Of a stretch of DNA of 64,000 bases, positions 8,627-17,112 are shown one piece after another. The stretch's first letter is position 1. Every line of letters begins with the position of its first letter. A model generated the notes under the pieces. That model saw nothing but the letters and a program-made list of their open reading frames with translations, was not told the DNA's origin and made no database searches. The translations under genes and the position numbers were made by a program. This stretch comes from Candidatus Hydrogenedentota bacterium (GTDB taxonomy: Bacteria > Hydrogenedentota > Hydrogenedentia > Hydrogenedentales > SLHB01), in assembly GCA_013359265.1 (NCBI GenBank), contig JABWCD010000029.1:1-64000 (forward strand). Direction: 5' to 3'.

Positions 8627-9211
8627 TTACCAATAGTAGGCGACTTGGTACGCGAACCCTTCGGACTCACTGAAGAATATCGTGGCGCTGGCGCCACTTT
8701 GCCAGAAAGGGCCATCGTATGCGACCAGATCGGACGGAACTTGCCAACCCAATTCGCGGGCTCGTTCGACCCACCATTCCGGTCCCAATTCGCGGTGTTC
8801 GTTCTTTGACGCGCGGGGCTTGATCGACTGTTTACCGCGCGTTGCCCACTGCTGGTCAAGCCACGCCTCGACTTGAGGCTTGCTGATAACAAACTTTGCC
8901 ACGTGTCTGTTAATTTGCTGGTCAACCGTAATATCGGTCGCGGTTTCCGGAAGGAATATTCTTGCGAAGTCGCATCGGACGTCGTGATAGTCTTGGTGCA
9001 CGAAGACACCCAATTGATAGGGGTCGGTAAACTTCTGCACGACGATGCAGCACGGAATGAATACAACAATCGCGATGAAGGCGCCGAAGGCGAATACTCT
9101 CGTCCCCTTGCGGCGCTTCCGTTGAGCAACGATTGTTGCCGTCAAGACAATGCCTGCAAGTATTGCGAGCGTAATCTTCGCGGGCAACATGCTTGGCCAA
9201 AAGATGAACAT
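8627..9211 (-). CDS. Membrane-anchored protein of unknown function
   Basis: Not recognised. 194 residues. There are two hydrophobic helices near the N-terminus, about residues 9-27 and 39-60, separated by a basic QRKRRKGTR loop. A soluble domain rich in aromatic residues follows, with segments such as WLDQQWATRG, GPEWWVERARELGW and a C-terminal YQVAYYW. By the positive-inside rule the loop is cytoplasmic and the soluble domain would also be cytoplasmic if both helices span; if the first is a signal, it would be periplasmic. A second ATG at 9190 is possible. The sequence between 8438 and 8626 holds no gene that I can support. Confidence 0.55.
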   Translation of the reverse strand: MFIFWPSMLPAKITLAILAGIVLTATIVAQRKRRKGTRVFAFGAFIAIVVFIPCCIVVQKFTDPYQLGVFVHQDYHDVRCDFARIFLPETATDITVDQQINRHVAKFVISKPQVEAWLDQQWATRGKQSIKPRASKNEHRELGPEWWVERARELGWQVPSDLVAYDGPFWQSGASATIFFSESEGFAYQVAYYW

Positions 9212-9247
9212 TGGCTGCTTGCTTCCTGGCTAGGCCATGTGTCGCAA

Positions 9248-9661
9248 CTACCTTTGCGGCGGTTCGATGCTTACACCTTCCATCTGGCGCAGTAGCGCTT
9301 CGGGGCCGGGGGGCGAGTAGATGGCGATAAGTTTCATGGGGCCGTCGCCGGTGTTGACGGTGGAGTGGTAGATGTCCGGGGGGATGTGGACGAGGACGCC
9401 GGGGGTGACTTCCTGTTCGACCGGTTTGCCGTCGACTTCGACCATCTGGATGCCTTTACCTTCGATGACGTAGAGGATTTCTTCAACGCCGGGGTGGTTG
9501 TGGCGGACGTGGCCCATGCCGGGGTTGAGCACGACGAGGCCGGCGCTAAAGCGATCGGTGCCGGTGACGCGCGGTTCGGAGAGCCAGGAGAGGCGGCCCC
9601 AGTCGAAGACCTGGGTTTCCACGTCGGCGGGTTCGATGAAGGTGCGGACGGTGTTGGGCAT
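9248..9661 (-). CDS. Cupin-domain protein
   Basis: 137-residue single-domain cupin. Cupin motif 1 is GHVRHNHPGVEEILYVIEG (about residues 50-68), with metal-ligand candidates H54, H56 and E60/E61. Motif 2 (HIPPDIYHSTVN, about 92-103) supplies the last histidine. GAAGGA lies upstream of ATG 9661, which is preferred to the longer in-frame start at 9697. It is the last gene of a minus-strand cluster with a Tm-1-like protein and a crotonase, which suggests a small-molecule catabolic role. The substrate is not deducible. Confidence 0.85.
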   Translation of the reverse strand: MPNTVRTFIEPADVETQVFDWGRLSWLSEPRVTGTDRFSAGLVVLNPGMGHVRHNHPGVEEILYVIEGKGIQMVEVDGKPVEQEVTPGVLVHIPPDIYHSTVNTGDGPMKLIAIYSPPGPEALLRQMEGVSIEPPQR

Positions 9662-9690
9662 GGTGAGGATTCCTTCTTCGGCGATACAAA

Positions 9691-9720
9691 GGACCAAACG
9701 GACCTAAACGACCTAAACGA
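9691..9720. repeat. Short-unit array GGACCAAAC/GACCTAAAC
   Basis: Three imperfect 9-10 bp units in the 71-bp gap between the Tm-1-like gene and the cupin gene. Comparable short-unit arrays occur in other gaps of the window. Confidence 0.75.
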
Positions 9721-9732
9721 GCGAATTAGAGT

Positions 9733-10959
9733 CTACGGCTTCTGCCCGATCAGTTGAAGCAACAGTTCAACGGACTTATTCGAAAACGCGGCGTCATTGA
9801 TATTTGCGTCGATTTCGATTACCGGAATTTCGGAGCGGACATTCTTACGAATCGCGTCGAAGCAGGCGGCGTCGGCAGCGCGATCGCAGAAGGGTTGGTT
9901 GTCGCCGTCAAGGATGGAGACGCCGCGCAGAGGCAGCAGGAAGGCGACCGGGCCTTTTGCAGCGTTGGCTTTTTCGGCGAAGACACGGCCGATGGCGGCG
10001 TTTTCTTCGGCATTCGTGCGCATCAGCGTGACGGACGGGTTCCATTCGTAGAAGCGGCGGTGATCGTCGCGGTACTTTTGCGGCACCGTACCCATTGGGC
10101 CGAAGTTCACCATGTCGACGCAGCCGGGGACGATTAGGTGCGGGATGCCAACTTCACCGGGCGCGCTGAGGCGGTCCGGACCTGCGCTGAACACGCCGCC
10201 GCACAGTTCGTCGGCCCATTCGGTTGTCGTGATATCGAGCACGGCCTCGACGAGACCGTCGCGCACGAGCGATTCCATCGTGCGGCCACCGGTACCGATC
10301 GCGTGGAAGACGAGGACTTCGTAGCCCTTTTCGCTGAGCGCGGCGCTGCACGCGTTCACGCATTCGGTCGTGTTGCCGAACATGCTCGCAGCGATAATCG
10401 GTTTGCTGTCCTTCGCGGGCGGTGGCCAGACCTCGGTCATGCCGCAGATGGCGCCCGCGGCGCGCGAGATAATCACGCGGGAAATTCGGTTCAAGCCGGC
10501 GACGTCGACTATGGACGGGAACAATACGATGTCCGACGTGCCGACGTAGGCAGACACGTCGGCGCCCGCGGCGGTGGAGATGCAGACTTTTGGGACGCCG
10601 ATTGGCAGCGCGCGCATGGCGGCGGTAATCACTGACGTCCCGCCGGTACCGCCCATGCCGATGACGCCGTCGAACTTTTTCGCGTCGAAATATTGTCGCA
10701 AAATGACCGGCGCACCCGCGGCCATAACTTTCATCGCCTCGCCGCGATCGTTTTTCTTCCGCAACGTATCGATGTCGCTGCCGCCCGCCTGCGCGACAAG
10801 GCCTGCCTCGATGTCCACGGGGAACTTGTCCGTCGTGCCGAGCACGCCGACGTTCATCGTCAACACGGGGAAACCACGCCCGAGCACGCGCTGCCGCAGG
10901 AAGGCGAATTCCTCGCCCTTTGTGTCGAACGCGCCGATGATGAGGATGGTCTTGCTCAT
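9733..10959 (-). CDS. Tm-1-like ATP-binding protein (UPF0261 family)
   Basis: 408-residue cytoplasmic protein with the UPF0261/Tm-1 signature. The N-terminus ILIIGAFDTKGEEF is followed by the GMGGTGGTSVI loop (about 108-118), which in tomato Tm-1 contributes to ATP binding. FHAIGTGGRTMESLV lies near residue 220. The gene starts 3 bp after the stop of the upstream crotonase gene, so they are co-transcribed. Bacterial members often sit in catabolic operons; the reaction is not established for most of them. Confidence 0.88.
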   Translation of the reverse strand: MSKTILIIGAFDTKGEEFAFLRQRVLGRGFPVLTMNVGVLGTTDKFPVDIEAGLVAQAGGSDIDTLRKKNDRGEAMKVMAAGAPVILRQYFDAKKFDGVIGMGGTGGTSVITAAMRALPIGVPKVCISTAAGADVSAYVGTSDIVLFPSIVDVAGLNRISRVIISRAAGAICGMTEVWPPPAKDSKPIIAASMFGNTTECVNACSAALSEKGYEVLVFHAIGTGGRTMESLVRDGLVEAVLDITTTEWADELCGGVFSAGPDRLSAPGEVGIPHLIVPGCVDMVNFGPMGTVPQKYRDDHRRFYEWNPSVTLMRTNAEENAAIGRVFAEKANAAKGPVAFLLPLRGVSILDGDNQPFCDRAADAACFDAIRKNVRSEIPVIEIDANINDAAFSNKSVELLLQLIGQKP

Positions 10960-10962
10960 GCG

Positions 10963-11727
10963 TTAGCCCGAAAACGATCCGTGCCGTCCTGCGCCGGACG
11001 CGAACTTCTGCGCGCCGGCGAGCGAATCGGCTTCCAGAGAGCGCAGCCCGTGGCGAAATTCGTTTGCCAAGGCTTGGGGCAATGTGAGATCGAATTGCTG
11101 ATACGCGGAGAGGCGGTCGCCGCGCATGCACACCTGTGGGAACTGCGCGAGGTCGTGCGCGAGCGTTTCGGCGGCGTCTCGCGCGTGACCCGCGGGCGCG
11201 ACGCGGTTGACGAGGCCCATTACCAACGCTTCCTGCGCGGACACGCCGCGTCCGGTGAGGATGAGATCGAGCGCATGACCAAGGCCGACGAGGCGCGGCA
11301 GGCGCACGGTGCCGCCGTCGATGAGCGGCACGCCCCAACGGCGGCAGTATACGCCGAGCACGGCGGTCTCGCTGGCGACGCGCAGGTCGCACCATAGCGC
11401 GAGTTCGAGCCCGCCGGCGACGGCGTGGCCTTCGATTGCCGCGATGACGGGCTTAGAGAGCAGCGTGCGCGAGGGGCCCATCGGGCCGTCCCCGTCTTCG
11501 CTCAGATTATTTGGATTGCCCGCGGCGATTGCCTTCAAGTCCGCTCCCGCGCAGAACTGGCCGTGATCGCCGTAGAGCACGCCGACAGAGGCGCCGGGAT
11601 CGGAGTCGAACGCGGCGAACGCGTCCGACAGCGCCTGTGCGGTTTCCCGGTCGACAGCGTTGCGGCGTTCGGGCCGCGAGAGGATAACCGTGGTGACCGG
11701 GCCATTTTTCTCGATGGTGACGGACAT
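10963..11727 (-). CDS. Enoyl-CoA hydratase/isomerase (crotonase) family protein
   Basis: 254 residues from ATG 11727; the frame is open further upstream, but the crotonase fold begins at MSVTIEKNGPVTTVILSRPE. The oxyanion-hole segments are GQFCAGADLKAI and EGHAVAGGLELALWCDLRVA. The latter carries the Gly-Gly typical of the family. LVNRVAP and related C-terminal helices follow. The glutamate pair of true hydratases is not obvious, so isomerase or other crotonase chemistry is possible. First gene of the crotonase / Tm-1-like / cupin cluster. Confidence 0.88.
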   Translation of the reverse strand: MSVTIEKNGPVTTVILSRPERRNAVDRETAQALSDAFAAFDSDPGASVGVLYGDHGQFCAGADLKAIAAGNPNNLSEDGDGPMGPSRTLLSKPVIAAIEGHAVAGGLELALWCDLRVASETAVLGVYCRRWGVPLIDGGTVRLPRLVGLGHALDLILTGRGVSAQEALVMGLVNRVAPAGHARDAAETLAHDLAQFPQVCMRGDRLSAYQQFDLTLPQALANEFRHGLRSLEADSLAGAQKFASGAGRHGSFSG

Positions 11728-11843
11728 GGCGTGATACCTACCGTTAATGCCAAAGACTATAGCACGCGCAGATCGGCGAATGTTTGTTTGGGCAAGACAG
11801 TTCAAGAATTGCTACACTACGGCAAGTTTGTGCGCGCTGAAGC

Positions 11844-11946
11844 CACATCCCCCTGAATCCCCCTTCAAAGGGGGACTTAAGAAGTCAATGCGACGTCATT
11901 CGCTTCGTATTAAGTCCCCCTTTGAAGGGGGATTCAGGGGGATGTG
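11844..11946. repeat. Perfect 37-bp inverted repeat with 29-nt loop
   Basis: Arms 11844-11880 and 11910-11946 are exact reverse complements, each containing C5 and G5 runs. The element lies between the divergent crotonase and MFS transporter genes, so its RNA would form a very stable hairpin in either direction. It resembles a dispersed genomic palindrome more than a terminator, because no T run follows. Confidence 0.95.
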
Positions 11947-11977
11947 AATTGAAGGGGGATTCAGGGGGATGTGAATT
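11924..11977. repeat. Two exact tandem copies of a 27-bp unit
   Basis: 11924-11950 and 11951-11977 are identical, and the first five bases of a third copy follow. The first copy lies largely inside the right arm of the 37-bp inverted repeat, showing local duplication of part of that palindrome. The unit is 9 codons long and remains open in the frame of the downstream transporter. Confidence 0.95.
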
Positions 11978-12035
11978 GAAGGTACTTTCGCATCCGAACG
12001 CAATCCGCGCTGATGCAGGACGCTCACCACTCGAC

Positions 12036-13529
12036 ATGACGTACTTTCATCCAAAAGAATCGCTATCCGAAGACGACATCCGGCTCGGCATGCGCATGAT
12101 GCTGTATGACGCGGCGTTTGTGACGGTGTTGGCGATCCTGACGACGGGGGCGTTCCTTGTGGGGTTTGCGCTGGCGCTCGGCGCGTCAAACGCAGTCGTG
12201 GGCGTAATCGCCGCGGCGGGCCCGCTCGCGCAGATTCTGCAACTGCCGTCTATCGTGCTCATCGAACGATACCGCAAGCGCAAACTGCTGACGCTGTACG
12301 CGGCGGCGGTAAGCCGGATGACGTGGTTTTTCATCGCGCTGGCGCCGTGGGTTGTGCCGCGCGAATATTGGATTCCGTCGTTCCTCGTGTTGCTGTTCGT
12401 GCATTTCGCGACGGGTAACTTGACGAACTGCGCGTGGAATTCGTGGGTGCGCGACTTGGTGCCGACGCCCGTGTTCGGGACGTTCTTCGCCAAGCGGATG
12501 GCACTGGCCACGTTCATTGGCGCGGTGCTCAGCGTTGCCGGCGCGATCGCGGTTGACATGGGCAAACAGCATTACGGGTCGCCGATTGGCGCGTACACGG
12601 GGATATTCGTGATCGCGGCGGTGTCCGCGGTGGTAAGCCTTTTCTTCATCGCACGGATGCCCGAGCCGGAAATGCCGGTGCAGTCCGGCGCGACCGTGCG
12701 CGAAATACTGAGGCAGCCACTGCGGGATGCGACATTCCGCTCGGTGCTGATCTTTCTTGCGTGGTGGAACTTCGCGGTGAATTTCGCAGCGCCGTTCTTC
12801 GCGGTGTATATGATCCGCAAACTCGAGATGAGCATGGTGTGGGTGATCGGGCTGTCGGTGTTAAGTCAGATGGTGAATGTGCTCTTCTTTCGCGTGTGGG
12901 GACGTCTCGCGGACCGGTATTCGAACAAGTCGGTGTTGACGGTTTCGGGCCCGCTGTTCATCGTGACGTTTCTGGTGTGGCCGTTTACGACGATGCCCGA
13001 CGCGTACTTCCTGACGATTCCGTTGCTCATCGCGATACACGTGCTCGCCGGGATTTCGACGGCGGGGGTGACGCTGTGCACGAGCAATCTCGCGTTCAAA
13101 GCGGCGCCGTACGGCAAGGCGACGGCGTATCTCGCCGTGAACGCGCTAATTTCCGGTGTGATGGCGACGATCGCGCCGGTTGCGGCGGGGCTGGTCGGCG
13201 ATTACTGCGAGCGGTTCGAGTTGCAAATCATGCTGCGCGGAATCGATACCGTGACGGGTGCGGCGCGGTTCGACGTGCCAACCGTCGATTTGCAGGGCCT
13301 CGACTACGTGTTCCTGCTCGCGGCGGTGTTTGGCGCGATAGCGATCCATCGCCTGCTTGCTGTGCGGGAAGAGGGCGAAGTCGAGGAAGCGGTCGTGCGG
13401 CAGGAGTTGATGCTGCAAATGCGGCGCATGGCGCGGCAGGTGTCTACCGTCGCGGGTATGCGCCAGGTGATCAATTTTCCGTTCGGCACGCTGAAGCAAT
13501 GGAGGCAGCGGAGGCGAGAGACGGAGTAG
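12036..13529 (+). CDS. Major facilitator superfamily transporter
   Basis: 497-residue inner-membrane protein with about 12 predicted hydrophobic helices in two halves separated by a charged loop near residue 210 (RMPEPEMPVQSG). The loop between helices 2 and 3 carries the basic IERYRKRKLL segment expected there. A long cytoplasmic C-terminal tail is rich in Glu and Arg. The frame is open back to 11922 through the 27-bp repeats, but ATG 12036 starts the conserved part. No strong Shine-Dalgarno sequence is visible. The substrate cannot be inferred. Confidence 0.85.
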   Translation: MTYFHPKESLSEDDIRLGMRMMLYDAAFVTVLAILTTGAFLVGFALALGASNAVVGVIAAAGPLAQILQLPSIVLIERYRKRKLLTLYAAAVSRMTWFFIALAPWVVPREYWIPSFLVLLFVHFATGNLTNCAWNSWVRDLVPTPVFGTFFAKRMALATFIGAVLSVAGAIAVDMGKQHYGSPIGAYTGIFVIAAVSAVVSLFFIARMPEPEMPVQSGATVREILRQPLRDATFRSVLIFLAWWNFAVNFAAPFFAVYMIRKLEMSMVWVIGLSVLSQMVNVLFFRVWGRLADRYSNKSVLTVSGPLFIVTFLVWPFTTMPDAYFLTIPLLIAIHVLAGISTAGVTLCTSNLAFKAAPYGKATAYLAVNALISGVMATIAPVAAGLVGDYCERFELQIMLRGIDTVTGAARFDVPTVDLQGLDYVFLLAAVFGAIAIHRLLAVREEGEVEEAVVRQELMLQMRRMARQVSTVAGMRQVINFPFGTLKQWRQRRRETE

Positions 13530-13570
13530 CTTCAGAGTCGATAATAGGGGCTATGACAGCACCGTGAACA

Positions 13571-13600
13571 ATGGGACAAATAGGACGTATGGGTCCTATT
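13571..13600. repeat. 9-bp unit array with a 7-bp hairpin
   Basis: ATGGGACAA, ATAGGACGT and ATGGGTCCT follow one another. ATAGGAC (13580-13586) pairs with GTCCTAT (13593-13599). It lies between two convergent genes and overlaps the last codons of the minus-strand hydrolase. There is no T run, so terminator function is doubtful. Confidence 0.6.
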
Positions 13601-15578
13601 CGGACTTAGCGAATGACTTCAGATCGCTCAAATCGTACGTCCGCAATGCGCCGTGGACGCTCGTGATGAATTGGCCCTGACCTTCCGGCGTGCGGACCGC
13701 AGTGTCCCACGATTCGGGCGCATTGACTAATTCAAGGGACCGAATGGTCTTGTCCGAATCGAGCGCGACAGCGTGCAGCGCGGCGGGGCCGGTCGTCCCA
13801 ACGGCAATGAGATCGACCAGACTGTCGTCGCTTTCGGGCAGGCCGCGCAGGAAACGCGCGCACGTTTGGATGTTTTCCGCCCACATGGTCAGGATCGGCC
13901 GGTCAAGTTGGTAGGCAAGCATGACGGCTTTGTAGCTTGGCCCGAAGAACTTCTCCCATTCGTCGCCGTGCGACCAGCTTGATTTGGTTTCGCCCGTGTC
14001 GGGCAAATCGATCGCGAGTACGAGCGCGCCTTGCCTCGCGAGCGCTTCGCATTGCGGCGCAACCGATGCCTTTCCCTCCTGCGCAACGTAGAGCACCGCC
14101 TTCACCGGCGCGCCGTCCGGGACGTACAGGATCGCGGGAATTACGAGGCCGGGCTCGGGAATCAATTCGTAGCTTTCGACCGCGTAACCCTGCTGCCGCG
14201 CTGTCGCGACGGTCTTGGATTGGGGCGCTGCGAGGACAGAGAGCGGGCGAATACCGGTAATCTCACGCACCTTCGCCAGCAAGGACTCTTCCGATTCGGT
14301 CGCGCGCGCGGCTATGCGTTGCTCGGCGAGCTGATCGGCGAGGTCGCTGTTGATGTCCCACACGGAACGCGCGCCGGCGATTTTGAGCACCTGGCCTTCG
14401 GTGGTTACCTGCGCTTCGTCGTCGGCGAGTATCGTCACGTCCGGTTCGGTGACAGTGTCGTCGACGCTGAGGAGCCATCGCTTCATCCAGCGGACCATCG
14501 CCTGGCGCAGTAGCGGCGTGTAGCCGTGTTCCTCGTCGGCCTCGGCGATTTCGAGGCGTTCGGGATAGCCGAGCCGCGTGTAGAACCGTTTCGTCACGCG
14601 GTACGTGTCCCACACGCCGTTGATCGGGAAGAAATCGCGCGTGGCGCAGAGCACCATCGTGGGTTTCGGCGCGCGCGCCATGAGGTAGTCGCCGTGGTCC
14701 ATGCCGAACGCGAGTTGGCCTGCGATGCACTGCTCGCCGTCGTGCGGGCCGTCCTTGAGGATGAGGTCTTTTAGTGACGTGATGTAACAGCTCGGCGCGG
14801 CGCAGTAGACGCGGTCGTCGAGCGCGGAGATGTACGTTGTCAAGGTGCCGCCGCCGGAGTTGCCGGTGCAGCCAATTTTGTCCTTGATGATGTCGTCGCG
14901 GCTTTGCAGATAGTCGATGCCGCGGATACCGTCCCAGATGCGGAACGCGGCGACGTTTGTGCCGAGCGGAATGCACGAGACGGTGACGAGCGTGTGCTCG
15001 ATGGTCGAGTTGTATTTCTGCTTGCCGTTTTCGTCGAGCAACTGCGAACGTTCGGCTTGCCCGATCGGGTCGTAGCAGAGGACGGCGATTCCGTTTGCGG
15101 CGAGGAACGCGCACGCGCGCTGATACGCCTCGCCCGCTTTGCCGTTCGGGTCGTGTCCGCAGGGGAAAAGCACGGCGGGGTAGGGCGGTTTCGATTTCGG
15201 GAGGTACATCAGCGCGGTGACGTAGAACTGCGGCCGGCTTTCGTAAATGACTTTTTCAATCGTGTACGCGCCGCGATCGAGCGTGTCGACGATGCGCGGG
15301 TTGAGCGGCGTTTTCTCCGGCCACCCGCCCAACTGCTGCACGAAGAAATCGCGGATGCGCTGCTGGTGCGCTGCACAATCCTCCGGCGTTTTGATCTTCT
15401 CGTACGCCTCCGCACGGCGGTCGAACGCTTCGACGGTCTTTGCGCGGAGATAGGTTTCCATCATTTGGGCGGGTTTGTCGGGTTCGGATAGGACGTTTGT
15501 TTGGGCGTAGCCGGGCATCACCACAATGGCCCCGAAGCAGCAGAGACAGATAGCACGCGTTTGCGGTGAGACTAACAT
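13596..15578 (-). CDS. Secreted alpha/beta-hydrolase, acetylxylan-esterase-like
   Basis: 660 residues from ATG 15578, which has GAGGA 9 nt upstream. The open frame continues upstream, but only through the repeat at 15622-15660 and into the next gene. A signal peptide covers residues 1-25, ending near GYAQ. The hydrolase domain contains AVLFPCGHD and the nucleophile elbow GNSGGG with Ser241, and a DEEHGY motif near 358 that likely holds the catalytic His. A second alpha/beta-like region (about 450-650) resembles a degenerate repeat of the fold. Related large secreted proteins in planctomycete-like genomes are annotated as acetyl xylan esterases, but the substrate is unproven. Confidence 0.78.
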   Translation of the reverse strand: MLVSPQTRAICLCCFGAIVVMPGYAQTNVLSEPDKPAQMMETYLRAKTVEAFDRRAEAYEKIKTPEDCAAHQQRIRDFFVQQLGGWPEKTPLNPRIVDTLDRGAYTIEKVIYESRPQFYVTALMYLPKSKPPYPAVLFPCGHDPNGKAGEAYQRACAFLAANGIAVLCYDPIGQAERSQLLDENGKQKYNSTIEHTLVTVSCIPLGTNVAAFRIWDGIRGIDYLQSRDDIIKDKIGCTGNSGGGTLTTYISALDDRVYCAAPSCYITSLKDLILKDGPHDGEQCIAGQLAFGMDHGDYLMARAPKPTMVLCATRDFFPINGVWDTYRVTKRFYTRLGYPERLEIAEADEEHGYTPLLRQAMVRWMKRWLLSVDDTVTEPDVTILADDEAQVTTEGQVLKIAGARSVWDINSDLADQLAEQRIAARATESEESLLAKVREITGIRPLSVLAAPQSKTVATARQQGYAVESYELIPEPGLVIPAILYVPDGAPVKAVLYVAQEGKASVAPQCEALARQGALVLAIDLPDTGETKSSWSHGDEWEKFFGPSYKAVMLAYQLDRPILTMWAENIQTCARFLRGLPESDDSLVDLIAVGTTGPAALHAVALDSDKTIRSLELVNAPESWDTAVRTPEGQGQFITSVHGALRTYDLSDLKSFAKSE

Positions 15579-15621
15579 GATGAGGTTCCTCAGCTTTATT
15601 GCCCGGACGAATTCGAAGGAT

Positions 15622-15660
15622 CGATTACGATTACGAGCACGATTACGAGCACGAGCACGA
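15622..15660. repeat. Mixed hexamer array (CGATTA / CGAGCA)
   Basis: Six hexamers in the order CGATTA, CGATTA, CGAGCA, CGATTA, CGAGCA, CGAGCA, then CGA. It occupies the gap between the hydrolase start and the stop of the MetE-like gene. The CGAGCA unit is the same hexamer, in another phase, as the array at 80-135. Confidence 0.95.
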
Positions 15661-15690
15661 AGAGAATGCTGTAATTCCCGAGCCGACTTG

Positions 15691-16686
15691 TCACGTCCGC
15701 CCCTCAAACAAGTCGCGGCCCTGCACCAGCGCTCGGATTTTGCGGTCGGCGACGGAGCGCTTGAGCATCCAGAAGCCGCAGTCGGGATTGATATACGCGA
15801 TGCGGTCTTCGCCGAGGGCTTCGGTTGCGTCTTCGATGCGCTGGGCGATCTGGTCGGGCGTTTCGACGACGTTTGATTTGATGTCCACGACGCCAAGGCC
15901 GATCTTTACTTTTGGGTTTATCCGCTTGAGGTGGGGAAGTTCCCACGAGTGCTGGTGCACGACCTCGAGCAGGACGTGGTCCGCGTGGAGTGCGCCGAGG
16001 AAATCGATGAGGTTCTGCCAGTCGCCGCTCTGCACGGACTGGCCGCCGTAGTTGCCGAAGCAGAGATGGACGGCGGGCGTCGTTTTGACTGCGTCGAGCA
16101 CGCGGTTGATGCAGTGCACGGCCCACGATGCGTCTTCGGGGTGGCCGGGGATGTTCGCTTCGTCGAGTTGCACGACCTCGGGATAAATCTCCGAGACTTG
16201 CGAGGCGAGTACGTCGGCGATTGCGTTGCACAGCGCCTCGCGATCGCCGTAATGGTTGTCGAGCAGCGTCTTGCCCAGCATGTGCGGGCCGGTGACGGTG
16301 AACTTCATCGCGGACTTTGTGAGCGCGCGGGCGCGTTCGTAATCGAGCGCGAGGTTCAGCGTGCCCTCGCCAATGGGGCCATCCACGACGCCCGCGGGCT
16401 TCGCGCGAAACGCCATTTGCCGGTCGCTGTGAAACTTTGCGATGTCCGATCGCGACACGTTCGAGCGGACGTTTGCGAGCGGGCGCACGAAGTAATCGAT
16501 CATGCCGTTGGTGTCGGGATGATTGACGTCGTATCGATAGAGCTCGCCGTCGGCGATCACGTCGATGCCGGCATCTTCCTGAATTTTGAAGACGACGCGG
16601 GTGGCATCGATGACGGCCTGCTCGCTCGGGTTCGCCTGGAGCCAGTCGGGGACGGGATAACTTCCTACTACGGTAGTTTTGATCAT
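15691..16686 (-). CDS. Cobalamin-independent methionine synthase-like protein (MetE C-terminal domain)
   Basis: 331 residues, corresponding to the catalytic C-terminal barrel of MetE without the N-terminal half. It starts TTVVGSYPVP, the usual opening of MetE-like proteins. QLDEANIPG, HLCFGNYGG and the late INPDCGFW segment supply candidate zinc ligands (His, Cys, Cys). AGAGGG lies just before ATG 16686. Stand-alone MetE barrels transfer methyl groups to homocysteine or other thiols, often from small donors. The true methyl donor is unknown. Confidence 0.85.
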   Translation of the reverse strand: MIKTTVVGSYPVPDWLQANPSEQAVIDATRVVFKIQEDAGIDVIADGELYRYDVNHPDTNGMIDYFVRPLANVRSNVSRSDIAKFHSDRQMAFRAKPAGVVDGPIGEGTLNLALDYERARALTKSAMKFTVTGPHMLGKTLLDNHYGDREALCNAIADVLASQVSEIYPEVVQLDEANIPGHPEDASWAVHCINRVLDAVKTTPAVHLCFGNYGGQSVQSGDWQNLIDFLGALHADHVLLEVVHQHSWELPHLKRINPKVKIGLGVVDIKSNVVETPDQIAQRIEDATEALGEDRIAYINPDCGFWMLKRSVADRKIRALVQGRDLFEGRT

Positions 16687-16745
16687 GTCTGCCCTCTTTC
16701 GACGTTGATGCGAATACTGCGCGCGGCGATCTTCTGCCTTAAATT

Positions 16746-17030
16746 CTAACCCCAATTCGAATGGCACTTCTGGTGCCTGGCACTTCTTGCCAACTTCAAG
16801 CATTCCCGTGACTCTTCATGGCGCCCGAGTGCCCGGTAGCATTCAGCCATGCTCTCGTAGAGTTGCGCGGGTATGCAAGCATGCGCAGGAAGTTTGCTTC
16901 TAACGTACTCAAAGTGTTGCAACGCGCGTTCATACCGTTTGGCTTTTGTATCCCGGAAGCCGTGCGTGAGGGACCTTCCAACCAAAATCGTTCTGAGGAA
17001 ATCTATCGGATGCTTTAATAGAAAAAGCAT
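16746..17030 (-). CDS. Small TPR-like protein
   Basis: 94 residues from ATG 17030. The core (YERALQHFEYV, then QLYESMAECYRALGRHEES) reads as one and a half tetratricopeptide helical hairpins with the usual Ala/Gly/Tyr pattern. The frame remains open upstream into the next gene. The last codons run through a short palindromic sequence at 16763-16790, so the C-terminus may be repeat-derived. It may be a fragment of a larger TPR gene. Confidence 0.5.
   Translation of the reverse strand: MLFLLKHPIDFLRTILVGRSLTHGFRDTKAKRYERALQHFEYVRSKLPAHACIPAQLYESMAECYRALGRHEESRECLKLARSARHQKCHSNWG
16763..16790. repeat. Palindromic GGCACTTCT / GTGCCTGGCAC motif
   Basis: The palindrome GTGCC-T-GGCAC (16773-16783) is flanked by two GGCACTTC copies (16763-16770 and 16779-16786). 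It overlaps the 3' end of the small TPR gene. Confidence 0.6.
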
Positions 17031-17112
17031 TGACCTTATACCGACAGTTGCCCATTGCTCCTTATTTAGGCGAGCGGATTCACGTTTTTCACTCTTAGCT
17101 GACAACTCGCTT

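Noticed and set aside
8434-9129. A 231-codon minus-strand frame overlapping the membrane-anchored unknown
   Set aside because: Ser/Thr/Arg-rich composition and no helix or domain pattern; the frame at 8627-9211 has credible transmembrane helices.
13571-13600. Bidirectional terminator between convergent genes
   Set aside because: The 7-bp hairpin has no T run on either side and sits inside a 9-mer array.
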